A stretch of 64,000 nucleotides of DNA, from positions 1,426,001 through 1,490,000 of the forward strand of contig NZ_CP094656.1 in assembly GCF_030643805.1 (NCBI RefSeq), in the 5' to 3' direction. A model generated the notes under the pieces. It ran no database searches. It was not told where the DNA came from and saw nothing but the letters and a program-made list of their open reading frames with translations. This DNA is from Alkalihalobacillus sp. AL-G (GTDB lineage Bacteria; Bacillota; Bacilli; Bacillales; Fictibacillaceae). Below, one piece after another: positions 1 to 8,635 of this stretch. The first letter of the stretch is position 1; every line of letters starts with the position of its first letter. The position numbers were made by a program, and so were the translations under genes.

Positions 1-232
1 AAACGGAAATGCAGATGCATTAATAGAGGACTACCCGGTAATTGGTTATGCAATCAAACAAAAAGACCTTGGACTTAAGATTGTTGGAGACCGTCTAAAT
101 GGTGACCAGTATGGAATCGCAGTTCTAAAAGGTGAAAATCAAGACCTGTTAGAAAAAATCAACAAAGGTCTTGCAGAACTTAAAGAAAATGGAAAATATG
201 ATGAAATCTTAAACACTTACCTCGGGGAATAA
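1..232 (+). CDS. Amino-acid ABC transporter substrate-binding protein, C-terminal part
   Basis: Open from the left edge of the window (first full codon at base 2) to a TAA at 230-232, so only about the last 76 residues are present. The segment resembles the C-terminal lobe of family 3 solute-binding proteins (GlnH/ArtP type), with a VIGYAIKQKD-like strand, the QYGIAVLKG turn and a final helix ending NGKYDEILNTYL. These extracytoplasmic lipoproteins bind polar amino acids and deliver them to the membrane permease. The permease and ATPase genes follow on the same strand, separated by a terminator. The ligand cannot be told from this fragment. Confidence 0.88.
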   Translation, partial: NGNADALIEDYPVIGYAIKQKDLGLKIVGDRLNGDQYGIAVLKGENQDLLEKINKGLAELKENGKYDEILNTYLGE

Positions 233-247
233 AACGTAGAACTTCTT

Positions 248-277
248 GAAAACGCGCGGTAGCGCGTTTTCTTTTTG
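248..277 (+). terminator. Intrinsic terminator after the binding-protein gene
   Basis: A 10-bp perfect stem (GAAAACGCGC / GCGCGTTTTC) with a GGTA loop is followed by TTTTT. It lies between the binding-protein gene and the permease gene, so it probably lowers expression of the two downstream genes relative to the binding protein, as is common for ABC importers. Confidence 0.85.
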
Positions 278-370
278 AAAGAAATCATATGTATTTTATG
301 AATAAAAGAAAGCTTAATATCAATTTTTTAAACAGAACAGTTTTTTCTTTTTTTGAAAGGAGTGGGACTT

Positions 371-1015
371 TTGGATACAATAATAGAAGCGTTACCCTAT
401 TTGCTTGAGGGATTGCAAGTTACGCTATATGTCTTTGTTATTGCTGTTCTAATCGGGTTTGTTATTGGTCTTGTGATGGCGTTATTCCGATTGGCGCCGA
501 TTAAAATCCTGAATTGGATTGCAAAAATCTTTATCGATGCGATTCGCGGAACACCGTTTATCGTTCAGTTGTTCTTCATTTATTTTGGACTGAATTCTTT
601 AGAATGGATTTCAATGAGTAACACTACTGCAGGTATTGTAACAGTTGCAATCAATGCAGGTGCTTACCTAGCTGAAATCATCCGTGCGGGAATCATGTCG
701 ATTGATAAAGGACAAACCGAAGCTGCACGTTCACTCGGTTTATCAGGTGGACAAAATATGCGTTTTATCGTTTTACCGCAGGCGTTCAGAAGAATGCTAC
801 CTGCGTTTACGAATCAATCGATCATCAGTTTGAAAGATACGTCCTTGCTATCAATCATCGGGATTGCTGATTTGACTCAGCAAGGTCAGATTCAAATGGC
901 TGTAACATATGAAGCGTTTAAAATCTGGTTTGCGGTCGGTGTCATTTACTTTATCATTATTTATCTCTTATCGATCCTTGCAAATTATTTAGAAAGGAGA
1001 TTTGAACTCCGATGA
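371..1015 (+). CDS. Amino-acid ABC transporter permease (His/Glu/Gln/Arg/opine type)
   Basis: A 214-residue polytopic membrane protein of the HisM/GlnP family. Membrane segments occur around residues 15-45, 50-75, 90-110 and 180-205. The EAA loop that contacts the ATPase is visible as [12 protein letters not shown] around residue 115, followed by [13 protein letters not shown] longer reading frame begins at a TTG at 353, but the AAAGGAG ribosome site at 356-362 sits 8 nt before the TTG at 371, so I take 371 as the start. The next gene overlaps the stop by 4 nt (ATGA), which implies translational coupling with the ATPase. Confidence 0.93.
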   Translation: MDTIIEALPYLLEGLQVTLYVFVIAVLIGFVIGLVMALFRLAPIKILNWIAKIFIDAIRGTPFIVQLFFIYFGLNSLEWISMSNTTAGIVTVAINAGAYLAEIIRAGIMSIDKGQTEAARSLGLSGGQNMRFIVLPQAFRRMLPAFTNQSIISLKDTSLLSIIGIADLTQQGQIQMAVTYEAFKIWFAVGVIYFIIIYLLSILANYLERRFELR

Positions 1016-1740
1016 GTATAATACAAGTTAATAATCTAAAGAAATCCTTTGGGAAGTTAGAGGTTCTTAAGGATATAAATGCGGATGTAAAAGAGCAGGA
1101 AGTGGTTTGTGTCATCGGTCCTTCAGGTTCAGGTAAAAGTACATTTCTTCGATGCTTAAACCGGCTTGAAGAAATTACCGACGGCCACGTAATCATTAAT
1201 GGTCATGATATTACCGACAAAAATGTAAAAATCAATCAGGTTCGCCAGGAAGTAGGTATGGTGTTCCAGCAGTTCAACCTTTTTCCGCATAAAACTGTTC
1301 TTCAAAATATTACACTATCGCCGATGAAGGTGAAATCTCAATCAAAGACAGCGGCAAAGGAAAAAGCACTTGGATTGCTCGAGAAGGTTGGCTTAAGTGA
1401 GAAAGCAAACAGCTATCCTGGTGAATTGTCTGGTGGTCAAAAGCAGCGTGTCGCAATCGCTCGAGCACTTGCGATGGACCCGAAAATCATGCTGTTTGAC
1501 GAACCGACTTCCGCACTTGACCCAGAAATGGTCGGGGATGTCCTCGAGGTTATGAAACAGCTTGCTAAGGAAGGAATGACAATGGTCGTCGTTACTCACG
1601 AGATGGGATTTGCTCGTGAAGTAGGAGATCGCGTCATCTTCATGGATGGCGGTTTCATCGTTGAAGAAAACGTACCGAATGAGTTGTTCGGTAACCCTCA
1701 GCACGAACGGACAAAAGCCTTTTTAAGTAAGGTCTTATAA
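1012..1740 (+). CDS. Amino-acid ABC transporter ATP-binding protein
   Basis: 242 residues, the standard length for GlnQ/ArtM-type ATPases that power polar amino-acid uptake. Walker A (GPSGSGKST) is near residue 33, the Q-loop ([10 protein letters not shown]) near 85, the signature [15 protein letters not shown] near 138, Walker B with [12 protein letters not shown] near 162 and the switch His in VVTHEMGFA near 196. The start ATG overlaps the permease stop by 4 nt, and a strong terminator follows. The nearest family names are glnQ-like, but the substrate is not determined here, so no symbol is given. Confidence 0.95.
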   Translation: MSIIQVNNLKKSFGKLEVLKDINADVKEQEVVCVIGPSGSGKSTFLRCLNRLEEITDGHVIINGHDITDKNVKINQVRQEVGMVFQQFNLFPHKTVLQNITLSPMKVKSQSKTAAKEKALGLLEKVGLSEKANSYPGELSGGQKQRVAIARALAMDPKIMLFDEPTSALDPEMVGDVLEVMKQLAKEGMTMVVVTHEMGFAREVGDRVIFMDGGFIVEENVPNELFGNPQHERTKAFLSKVL

Positions 1741-1755
1741 AAATGAATGTCAGGT

Positions 1756-1788
1756 ACTACTCATTTCTCTGAGTAGTGCTTTTTTATT
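1756..1788 (+). terminator. Intrinsic terminator of the amino-acid ABC operon
   Basis: ACTACTCA pairs with TGAGTAGT around a short TTTCTC loop and is followed by GCTTTTTTA. It closes the transporter operon. Confidence 0.85.
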
Positions 1789-1917
1789 TGAATTTTTATA
1801 GCTTAAGACAAAACCTGTATACATCGATTGATTTTGCTAAAAATAACCTTAGCCAATGAATTCTTTGATTTTCACGGACAGCAGAAGAAAATTTACATAT
1901 ACAGGGAGAAATTTCAT

Positions 1918-3531
1918 ATGAACTTAGCAAATTATTTAACAATCATCAGCTTCTTTACGGCAATCGTGATTCTTATCGGATTGCTTATTGTAATTGTTTA
2001 TTTGTACTTTGTGGATCGGACACAAAAGGAACACCCCGTTCTACGTAATTATCCGATGGTAGGACGAGCAAGGTACTTTTTTGAAAATATAGGTCCGGAA
2101 TTACGTCAGTACCTTTTTAATAACGATAATGAAGGAAAGCCGTTTTCTCGGAATGACTATCAGCATATTGTCAGAAGTGCAAAGTATAAGCGAGATGTTA
2201 TCGGATATGGTTCCCAACGCGATTTTGACGCAAAAGGTTTCTATGTAAGAAATTCGATGTTTCCGAAGCTAACCGAAGAGTTGAAAATGGACAAAGATAC
2301 AAAGGTAACGACGAACCGCTATGTTCTCCTTAAGGAGCCTTTATTTACACAACGCGAGGAAAAATGGGAAGAAAATAGTTCATCTGCTTATTTGCTCGAT
2401 GATGAGGATGCCGTTGTGATCGGGAAAAATACGGCTGAACCTTTTAAAGTTAAAAGTCTTGTTGGCATGTCCGCAATGAGCTATGGTTCACTTGGAGACC
2501 ATGCGATCTCTGCTTTATCTGAAGGCTTGGGGATGGCAACAGGTACTTGGATGAATACAGGAGAGGGGGGGATTTCCTCCTATCACCTGAAAGGCGGTGT
2601 AGATATCATTATGCAGATCGGACCTGGTCTTTTTGGTGTTAGAGATAAGGAAGGAAATTTCTCATGGGATGCGTTAAAAGAAAAGAGTGAAATTCCACAG
2701 TTAAAGGCTTTTGAAGTTAAATTAGCCCAAGGAGCAAAAACGCGCGGTGGCCATATCGATGCTGAAAAAGTAACGCCTGAAATTGCAGAAATACGTTTGG
2801 TCGAACCATACAAATCAATTGATAGTCCGAATCGATTTAGAGAGTTTGGCGATTTGCCATCCTTGTTTGGTTTTATCGAACGGATAAGAGAGCATACGGG
2901 AAAGCCGGTTGGTATGAAGATTGTTGTCGGGAGCGCTGACGAGGCAGACGAGTTAGCACGCTATATGAAGGAAAGTGGAAAAGGTCCTGATTTTATTACG
3001 GTAGACGGTGGGGAAGGTGGAACAGGGGCTTCTTATCAAGAACTAGCAGACAGTGTCGGTTTGCCGATTAAAGCAGCATTACCATTAGTTGATTCTGCTC
3101 TTAGAAGGTATGGTGTCCGTGACCGCGTCAAGCTGATTGCTTCTGGTAAATTGTTTTCGCCTGATCGTGTTGCGATCGCACTTGCAATGGGAGCAGATCT
3201 CGTCAATATTGCTCGTGCATTTATGATTACGGTCGGCTGTATTCAGGCACTGCAATGTCACTCGAACTCTTGTCCAGTAGGTGTTGCTACATCTGATCCC
3301 AGCCTGCAGAATGGTCTCGTGATTGAGGAAAAGAAACATCGGGTCGCTAATTATGTCATCACATTGCGGAAGGGACTTTTCCGTATTTCAGCGGCTGCAG
3401 GCCTTGATTCCCCAATTCATTTTGAACGGAAACATGTCGTCTATAAAGATGAGAGAGGAGAAGTTATTCCTCTTGAAGACATTTACCAATCAATCATACA
3501 TCGTGCAAATAAGGAATCGACAGGTAGTTAA
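1918..3531 (+). CDS. yerD: FMN-binding glutamate synthase-family protein (YerD-like)
   Basis: 537 residues, similar in size and plan to B. subtilis YerD. An N-terminal membrane helix (about residues 8-30) precedes a soluble region that matches the FMN-binding central domain of glutamate synthase large subunits. Visible marks are a GEGG-containing segment near residue 215, the FMN/barrel segment ITVDGGEGGTGAS near 360, and the 3Fe-4S motif CIQALQCHSNSCPVG near 440. The glutaminase domain of full GltB is absent, so it cannot use glutamine by itself; its true substrate is unknown. The frame extends upstream to 1828, but the ATG at 1918 is preceded by AGGGAGAA and fits the helix start. Confidence 0.87.
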   Translation: MNLANYLTIISFFTAIVILIGLLIVIVYLYFVDRTQKEHPVLRNYPMVGRARYFFENIGPELRQYLFNNDNEGKPFSRNDYQHIVRSAKYKRDVIGYGSQRDFDAKGFYVRNSMFPKLTEELKMDKDTKVTTNRYVLLKEPLFTQREEKWEENSSSAYLLDDEDAVVIGKNTAEPFKVKSLVGMSAMSYGSLGDHAISALSEGLGMATGTWMNTGEGGISSYHLKGGVDIIMQIGPGLFGVRDKEGNFSWDALKEKSEIPQLKAFEVKLAQGAKTRGGHIDAEKVTPEIAEIRLVEPYKSIDSPNRFREFGDLPSLFGFIERIREHTGKPVGMKIVVGSADEADELARYMKESGKGPDFITVDGGEGGTGASYQELADSVGLPIKAALPLVDSALRRYGVRDRVKLIASGKLFSPDRVAIALAMGADLVNIARAFMITVGCIQALQCHSNSCPVGVATSDPSLQNGLVIEEKKHRVANYVITLRKGLFRISAAAGLDSPIHFERKHVVYKDERGEVIPLEDIYQSIIHRANKESTGS

Positions 3532-3564
3532 GTCACACTAAAAAGGAAAAAAATGAATGATATG

Positions 3565-3604
3565 AAACAGATAGTTCGATGTGGACTGTCTGTTTTGTTT
3601 TTTA
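3565..3604 (+). terminator. Intrinsic terminator after yerD
   Basis: AAACAGATAGTTC pairs with GACTGTCTGTTT (two weak positions) around GATGTG, followed by TGTTTTTTA. Confidence 0.75.
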
Positions 3605-3673
3605 AGGCTTATTGATTGAATAACTGCTAATTGGGGAAAGGAAAGGAAAACGAACCAAAAGGAGCTTTCAAAC

Positions 3674-4279
3674 ATGATTGATTTCATGATAGATATCCTA
3701 AAGAACTTCGGTATGTGGGGTTTGTTCACAAGTATGGCGGTTGAGGCTTCTTCATTACCGTTTCCGGGAGCAATCGTAAGCCTATTGTATGGTTATCTAT
3801 TGAATCCGTCTTGGCTGGATCTGATCAGTCTAGCGATTTTTGCAAGTGTGGTTTACACAATATTTAGTTTTATCCCATATTTAATCGGCTACATGCTTGA
3901 GGACAAGCTGAAGGAAAAATTGAATCGCAAGAATGTCGAAAAATCGCAGAAATATTTTCAAAAGTTCGGTCGTTGGACCATTGCAGTAGCAAGGCCGTTT
4001 GGAATCGGAAACTATTTGTCTTATGTAGCTGGCATCAGTAAAGTGAATCCTCCAATATTCGCTGCATTGACGTTTATCGGTATTCTTCCTATGACTTTCT
4101 TGATGCTATGGTTGGGAAGAAGCGGACATGTTGAATCGGTCCATAAATTTATGAGCCAATTTCAGACATTGTTTTGGCTTATCATAGGAATTTCCGTCAT
4201 CATTTATGTTGGATTTAAAATTAAGAAAAAGAAGCCTAGCCCAGGTTCAAAGTATGAAGAAGCCGAACAGAATAATTGA
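3674..4279 (+). CDS. DedA-family membrane protein
   Basis: 201 residues with four or more membrane segments. The DedA signatures are present: E-A-S-S-L-P-F-P-G near residue 24-32, and FGRWTIAVARPFGIGNYLSYVAG near residues 100-122, the conserved R/G-rich re-entrant loop. DedA proteins are thought to be proton-coupled lipid scramblases or flippases that recycle carriers such as undecaprenyl phosphate. The tail is lysine-rich and cytoplasmic. The ATG is preceded by AAAAGGAGC. It stands alone between terminators and a small ORF. Confidence 0.9.
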   Translation: MIDFMIDILKNFGMWGLFTSMAVEASSLPFPGAIVSLLYGYLLNPSWLDLISLAIFASVVYTIFSFIPYLIGYMLEDKLKEKLNRKNVEKSQKYFQKFGRWTIAVARPFGIGNYLSYVAGISKVNPPIFAALTFIGILPMTFLMLWLGRSGHVESVHKFMSQFQTLFWLIIGISVIIYVGFKIKKKKPSPGSKYEEAEQNN

Positions 4280-4391
4280 TTGACATGAAAATCCGCTCGA
4301 TGACAAAAAAAGGTCGAATGATGAAATCCCTTGATGCACCCCCACCCACGTATCGTCATAAATTAATAGTGAAGGGGAAGGAGGTGTCGAA

Positions 4392-4577
4392 ATGCAGGGG
4401 ATTCTCACGTACCTCGCTGCATTAATCGCTGGGTCTTTGTTGTTGGATTTATCACTTAAAGGAACATTTCTCGCAAGCTTCGGACCTGCTCTCAATATTA
4501 TTGGTGTTCTAACTGTAATTGTCTTTGCGGCTGTCCTCATTTACAAAGGACTGCGGCTGCTCATAGGAAAAGGTTAG
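4392..4577 (+). CDS. Small membrane protein of unknown function
   Basis: 61 residues with two predicted membrane helices (about 7-22 and 30-55) and a short basic tail. The start has one of the best ribosome sites in the region (GGAAGGAGGTG, 8 nt before the ATG), which is the main reason for calling it real. No family is recognised. Confidence 0.6.
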   Translation: MQGILTYLAALIAGSLLLDLSLKGTFLASFGPALNIIGVLTVIVFAAVLIYKGLRLLIGKG

Positions 4578-4641
4578 TAAAAACGTTGCAAAGTATACGA
4601 AAGGGGTTGACTCATACCGGTAGAGCCGACCCTTAATTAAA

Positions 4642-5805
4642 CTAAAACAGATAGACAAACATTGACGATAATATAGCTATCAGCCCGACGAATACATATC
4701 CCGGTGTCAAGAACAGCATCAGCACCCGCTTTTTGGCAATGCGCATCCGTTCTTTATCTGGCGAAAGTGCCGCTAATAGGGGGTTGGAAGTAACAATCCC
4801 CCAAATTGAATCCAACCATTTTTTCATAAACAACAGGAACAAAACGTACATTGTCCACTTCATCCAAACCGGGGGAAACAAAATAATGGCGGAAATCGAA
4901 ACACCCATGATTTGAAGGTAGCTCATCAAGTGAGAACCATTACGGAAAAAGGCTTTTATAAAGAGTTCGACGAGCCCATTTTCGACAGTCCGCAATGCAT
5001 AAATCCGTCCTGAATTTCGAAAAAGCCATGGTCTCTTCCTTGAGAATGGTATCGTTTTAGGGACGAATTCTGAAGACATCAATATGAATCGAACATATTT
5101 AAGCTTTTGTTTTCGATCATGATTGATATCAACAAGTGCTGTTGTATGTGTTGTAACCGAAGGAATGATTTGGATTAGTAAAAGCACAAGAAACACGAGG
5201 GTGGCTACTAGCAAGAGACTGATACTGTGCTCCACGAATCGTAGAGTTAGGATTACGATCACCACAGCCGCTGAACCAAACAATAGGAAGCTCATGGCCG
5301 CCTTTAGCCATTGGTTTGTAATGCCCTCGAATCTTTTATTTAACATAAGAATGAGCCATTTGCTTATACAATAAAAAAGGGATAGCATCGTAACCTCTAA
5401 CCATGAAAGCCCGTAATATCCAATCAAAAAAGGGGAAAGCCAGGCGAAAACTAACAACATACCGACACCTTGCAAAAGGATTGAATACAACATTGCCCAT
5501 TTTTTCAGATCAAAAATTACCTTCTTCTTCTGAAGCAAAAATAGCTGATCAGCGTCCTGTAAAAATGTACGGAAACCACCTGCCCAGCAAAAGAAGTACA
5601 AAAGGATGAACATCGCCGCTAACGGGATTCCTTCAATCCATTTTGGTGTATCGAGCCACCAGGACCTATATATTCCAATAAAGATTGCAATTCCAGGTAT
5701 AATTAGATAAAGGGCAATTGTCCAATCAACGACAGAATGAATTGCTTTTGTTTGAAATTTTACATCCTGCCAGCATCTTCCTAAAAAAAGGCTACGACCT
5801 GACAT
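4642..5805 (-). CDS. EcsB-family ABC transporter permease
   Basis: 387 residues with many membrane segments and the charged RRxxLxGRCWQDVKFQTKAI-like N-terminus of EcsB proteins (Pfam ABC_EcsB). In B. subtilis EcsAB affects secretion, sporulation, competence and the intramembrane protease RasP; the transported substrate is unclear. The reading frame runs to 5826, but GGAGGA lies 6 nt before the ATG at 5805, giving a 14-nt overlap with the ATPase gene and tight coupling. The HIT-protein gene that flanks the true ecs operon is not here, so this may be an Ecs paralogue; I give no symbol. Confidence 0.85.
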   Translation of the reverse strand: MSGRSLFLGRCWQDVKFQTKAIHSVVDWTIALYLIIPGIAIFIGIYRSWWLDTPKWIEGIPLAAMFILLYFFCWAGGFRTFLQDADQLFLLQKKKVIFDLKKWAMLYSILLQGVGMLLVFAWLSPFLIGYYGLSWLEVTMLSLFYCISKWLILMLNKRFEGITNQWLKAAMSFLLFGSAAVVIVILTLRFVEHSISLLLVATLVFLVLLLIQIIPSVTTHTTALVDINHDRKQKLKYVRFILMSSEFVPKTIPFSRKRPWLFRNSGRIYALRTVENGLVELFIKAFFRNGSHLMSYLQIMGVSISAIILFPPVWMKWTMYVLFLLFMKKWLDSIWGIVTSNPLLAALSPDKERMRIAKKRVLMLFLTPGYVFVGLIAILSSMFVYLF

Positions 5806-6505
5806 CCGTGTCCTCCGATAAAGCATTATAACAATCGAAAAGCGTACCGCCCTTGAGCCCTGAAAGGCTTTGAAGATCTTGTAATGTTCCTTGTGCGACG
5901 ATGGTCCCGCCTTTCATCAATAAGAATCGATCACAATGTTTTTCTGCCGTATCTAATACGTGGGTTGACATTAAAATTCCTGCACCACGTTGCTTTTCAA
6001 CCTGTATTTTATGTATGAAATCCTTCATCGCATTTGGGTCTAGCCCGATAAAAGGCTCGTCCACTATAAATAAATATGGTTGAATTAAAAATGCAAGAAT
6101 CAACATGACCTTTTGCTGCATTCCCTTTGAAAAGGTATTCGGTATCTCATGAATGACATGCTTTAGCTTAAAGGTTTTTAGAAGTTCCTCGGATCGCTTT
6201 TTTAAAACACTTTCATCGATCTCCATGACGGACGCAGCAAGGTCGATGTGTTCCCAGAGTGTCAGTTCATCGTAAAACGAAGGATGTTCAGGGACGTATG
6301 CATAATGCCCCGTTTCCACAAACTCGATTGATCCCTCCACACTTTTTAAGAAGCCAAGTATCGATTTGATCGTCGTGCTTTTCCCGGCTCCATTATCCCC
6401 GATCAATCCAACGAGTTCGCCTTTATGAATTGAAAAAGCCACATCGCTTAATATTCCTTTTTTATCATAGCCAGCCTTTTGGATATTGACCTTTAATAAT
6501 TCCAT
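5792..6505 (-). CDS. EcsA-like ABC transporter ATP-binding protein
   Basis: 237 residues. Walker A (GDNGAGKST) is near residue 37, a degenerate signature FSKGMQQKVMLIL near 124, Walker B with LFIVDEPFIGLDP near 147, and the switch His in MSTHVL near 179. This FSKGMQQK form is typical of EcsA-type exporters. The gene is first of a two-gene operon with the EcsB-like permease. The frame starts at a TTG (6508), but the ATG at 6505 is better spaced from GGAGGGGG. It is divergent from the GNAT gene at 6645. Confidence 0.9.
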   Translation of the reverse strand: MELLKVNIQKAGYDKKGILSDVAFSIHKGELVGLIGDNGAGKSTTIKSILGFLKSVEGSIEFVETGHYAYVPEHPSFYDELTLWEHIDLAASVMEIDESVLKKRSEELLKTFKLKHVIHEIPNTFSKGMQQKVMLILAFLIQPYLFIVDEPFIGLDPNAMKDFIHKIQVEKQRGAGILMSTHVLDTAEKHCDRFLLMKGGTIVAQGTLQDLQSLSGLKGGTLFDCYNALSEDTDVRS

Positions 6506-6644
6506 CAAAATCCCCCTCCACTTTTATATACGACCGTGCAATAAAAAGGTTTCTTTACGTTGCCGAAAATGAGTTATTAACAAGGAATCACGAGTGAAAA
6601 TAGAGAATTTAATAGAGTTGAAAAAATAGTACTGGAGGAGTTCC

Positions 6645-7472
6645 ATGCTGACAGATTCGCAATTAAAAGATATTGAGGAGCTTCAAGGTGTTTGTGAAGC
6701 CAAAGATCAAATCCAATTAAAGCTGAACTGGGAAATGCTTCACAACCGGGATAAAGAGGAAAGAAATGATTTTTTACATTATGAGGATGGGGAACTCGTT
6801 GCGTTTCTTGGTCTCTATGGTTTTGGTAACAAGGCTGAATTGTGTGGAATGGTCAGACCTGAATTTCGTAGAAAAGGAGTCTTCACAAAGCTTTTTAAAA
6901 AAGCCATAGAAGAAATACGGGAACGGAACTATAGCAACGTTCTATTAAATGCTCCAGCAGATTCTCAATCGGCTAAAGGTTTTTTAGAGACGATTCCTTG
7001 TGACTATTCGATCTCTGAATATCAAATGAAATGGTCTGAAACGGATTTGGCTGTTGATGAGAGTGTTAAATTAAGACATTCTACTCCCGACGATCTTGAA
7101 GCTGAAATCCAACTAGATGTACGTTGTTTTGGCTTTGATGTGGAAGGGGCGGACGGATTTAATAATCGTATTAAACATGAACCCTCACAAAAGCGTTATA
7201 TGATTGAGAGTGAAGGGAAGACGGTAGGGAAAATCCGAATCAGTAATTTGAATGAGGAAGCGTGGATTTATGGCTTTGCTATTTTTCCTGAATTCCAGGG
7301 GAAAGGAATTGGAAGGAAGGTATTAAAGAAAATAATTATCGAGGAACATCGAAATGGATATCCTGTCTTTCTCGAGGTCGAAGCTAAAAATGCTCATGCA
7401 TTGGGACTATATGAGTCCTGTGGCTTCAAGACGTTCCATACGCAAGATTACTATCAATATAAGCTTTTATAG
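6645..7472 (+). CDS. Tandem GNAT-family N-acetyltransferase
   Basis: 275 residues containing two GNAT folds. The first (about 1-140) has GMVRPEFRRKGVFTKLF as its acetyl-CoA loop; the second (about 145-275) has FAIFPEFQGKGIGRKVL followed by the usual C-terminal LEVEAKNAHALGLYESCGF. The second domain looks catalytically complete. The acceptor substrate is unknown. GGAGGAG lies 7 nt before the ATG. It is followed after 12 nt by the methyltransferase gene, so the two form a probable operon. Confidence 0.88.
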   Translation: MLTDSQLKDIEELQGVCEAKDQIQLKLNWEMLHNRDKEERNDFLHYEDGELVAFLGLYGFGNKAELCGMVRPEFRRKGVFTKLFKKAIEEIRERNYSNVLLNAPADSQSAKGFLETIPCDYSISEYQMKWSETDLAVDESVKLRHSTPDDLEAEIQLDVRCFGFDVEGADGFNNRIKHEPSQKRYMIESEGKTVGKIRISNLNEEAWIYGFAIFPEFQGKGIGRKVLKKIIIEEHRNGYPVFLEVEAKNAHALGLYESCGFKTFHTQDYYQYKLL

Positions 7473-7484
7473 AGGAGAGATATA

Positions 7485-8185
7485 ATGGCTCGGGAAACGA
7501 TTCAAAATATGGATGATGTTTTAAAGATGCTCGATTCGCTGCTTAGGGATGAAGGAGAATGGTGGAACGGTTTTTACGAAGATCGTAGCAAAGAAATCCC
7601 GTTCTTTGTGAACGTCCCTGATGAGAATTTGGTCGAGTATTTTGATAAAGGAATTTTTATCGATGGAAAGGTACTTGAGTTAGGCTGTGGACCAGGTCGA
7701 AATGCAATCTATTGTACAGAAAAAGGTTGTGAAGTGGATGCAGTAGATCTTTCGACGGAAGCGTTGGACTGGGGAAAAGAACGTGCTGACGAAAAGGGGT
7801 TGGATGTCAACTTCATTCATAGCAGCTTGTATGATTTAAATCATCAACCGGAATCGTATGACATCATTTATGATAGTGGTTGCTTCCATCATATCCCGCC
7901 ACACCGACGGTTCACTTATTTAGAACTGATCGAGAATGCCTTGAAATCGGGAGGGTATTTTGGACTTACTTGTTTTCGTCAGGAGGTATGGGCTCAGACA
8001 TGTCCGATTGGGAGGTGTACCGTGATAAAAGTATGAAAGGCGGGCTCGCGTTTACGGAAAAGAAGCTGGTGGAAATCTTTAATACGCTTGAGGTTGTAGA
8101 GATTCGGGAAATGCGTGAATTCAAGCAGCCTGCTCGTGTTTTTGGCGCTTCTTTTTTGTGGGCAGCACTTTTTAGAAAAAAATAA
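7485..8185 (+). pseudogene. Class I SAM-dependent methyltransferase, frameshifted
   Basis: The first 165 or so codons give a methyltransferase with the SAM-binding motif VLELGCGPGRNAIYCTEKG near residue 63 and DAVDLS near 85. In the run TGTTTTCG (7971-7978) the frame breaks: the original frame ends at a TGA near 8036 while the expected C-terminus (SSGGMGSDMSDWEVYRDKS..., to 8185) continues in another frame. Adding one T to the four-T run (7973-7976) restores a single protein of about 233 residues. This is either a real inactivating deletion or a sequencing error in a homopolymer. It sits 12 nt behind the GNAT gene. Confidence 0.85.
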
Positions 8186-8194
8186 AATAAGCAC

Positions 8195-8223
8195 TTTACA
8201 TACGAACGTTTGTTCTGTATACT
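8195..8223 (+). promoter_or_regulatory. LexA-box promoter
   Basis: A sigma-A promoter TTTACA (8195-8200), 17-nt spacer, TATACT (8218-8223). The spacer contains CGAACGTTTGTTCT (8203-8216), which has the GAAC-N4-GTTC core of the Gram-positive LexA (DinR) box. A LexA dimer here would block the promoter until DNA damage. A related sequence, GAACACTTTGTTC, recurs at 8253-8265 with a 5-nt spacer. Confidence 0.6.
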
Positions 8224-8229
8224 AGCTTT

Positions 8230-8312
8230 ATAGCGACCTCCGCTAAATCTGTTGAACACTTTGTTCTATATCTAGGGATGATCTTGACGTAGGTCATCCC
8301 GTCCCTTTTTCA
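8230..8312 (+). ncRNA. Candidate short SOS-controlled transcript
   Basis: A transcript from the LexA-box promoter would begin near 8230 and meet a terminator-like hairpin: GGGATGATC (8275-8283) pairs with GGTCATCCC (8292-8300) and is followed by GTCCCTTTTT. That predicts an RNA of roughly 80 nt with no credible ORF inside. It may be a small RNA, or an attenuated leader for the small broken ORF at 8366. Confidence 0.4.
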
Positions 8313-8365
8313 AAGGTCGAATTGAAAACATGATATATTATGGAAAAAGTGAGGTTTCACACTCA

Positions 8366-8594
8366 GTGGAAGAACATTTAGAATGATTTACGGAAGCAGA
8401 AGAATAAACGATTTGATCGGCTCGATGAAGACAGCAGGTTATTAAAGGAAGAAGTTTCTGTGGTTAAAGAAATAGTAACCAGTAATCTAACCGAGAATCG
8501 TAGTCATTTTAAGCACATAGAAACGAAGTTAAATGACCACGAAAAAAATTCGTTAATGCTGGTTCTAGAATATTTGTTTAAACATCCTCGATAA
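8366..8594 (+). pseudogene. Small charged coiled-coil ORF, apparently frameshifted
   Basis: From GTG 8366 the frame VEEHLE stops at TGA 8384; the overlapping frame from 8385 runs without a stop to TAA 8592-8594 and encodes about 69 residues (DLRKQKNKRFDRLDEDSRLL... to YLFKHPR). Removing one base at the junction joins them into a 75-residue, highly charged, heptad-like protein. I recognise no family. The location behind a LexA-box promoter suggests a former damage-inducible small protein, but this is inference. Confidence 0.4.
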
Positions 8595-8622
8595 CAAAAC
8601 GGTGCCCCGCAATGGAACACCG
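8595..8622 (-). terminator. Intrinsic terminator of the FAD oxidoreductase gene
   Basis: Read on the minus strand, CGGTGTTCC pairs with GGGGCACCG (two G-U pairs) and is followed by TTTTG. Confidence 0.65.
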
Positions 8623-8635
8623 CACCTTCTAAGTA

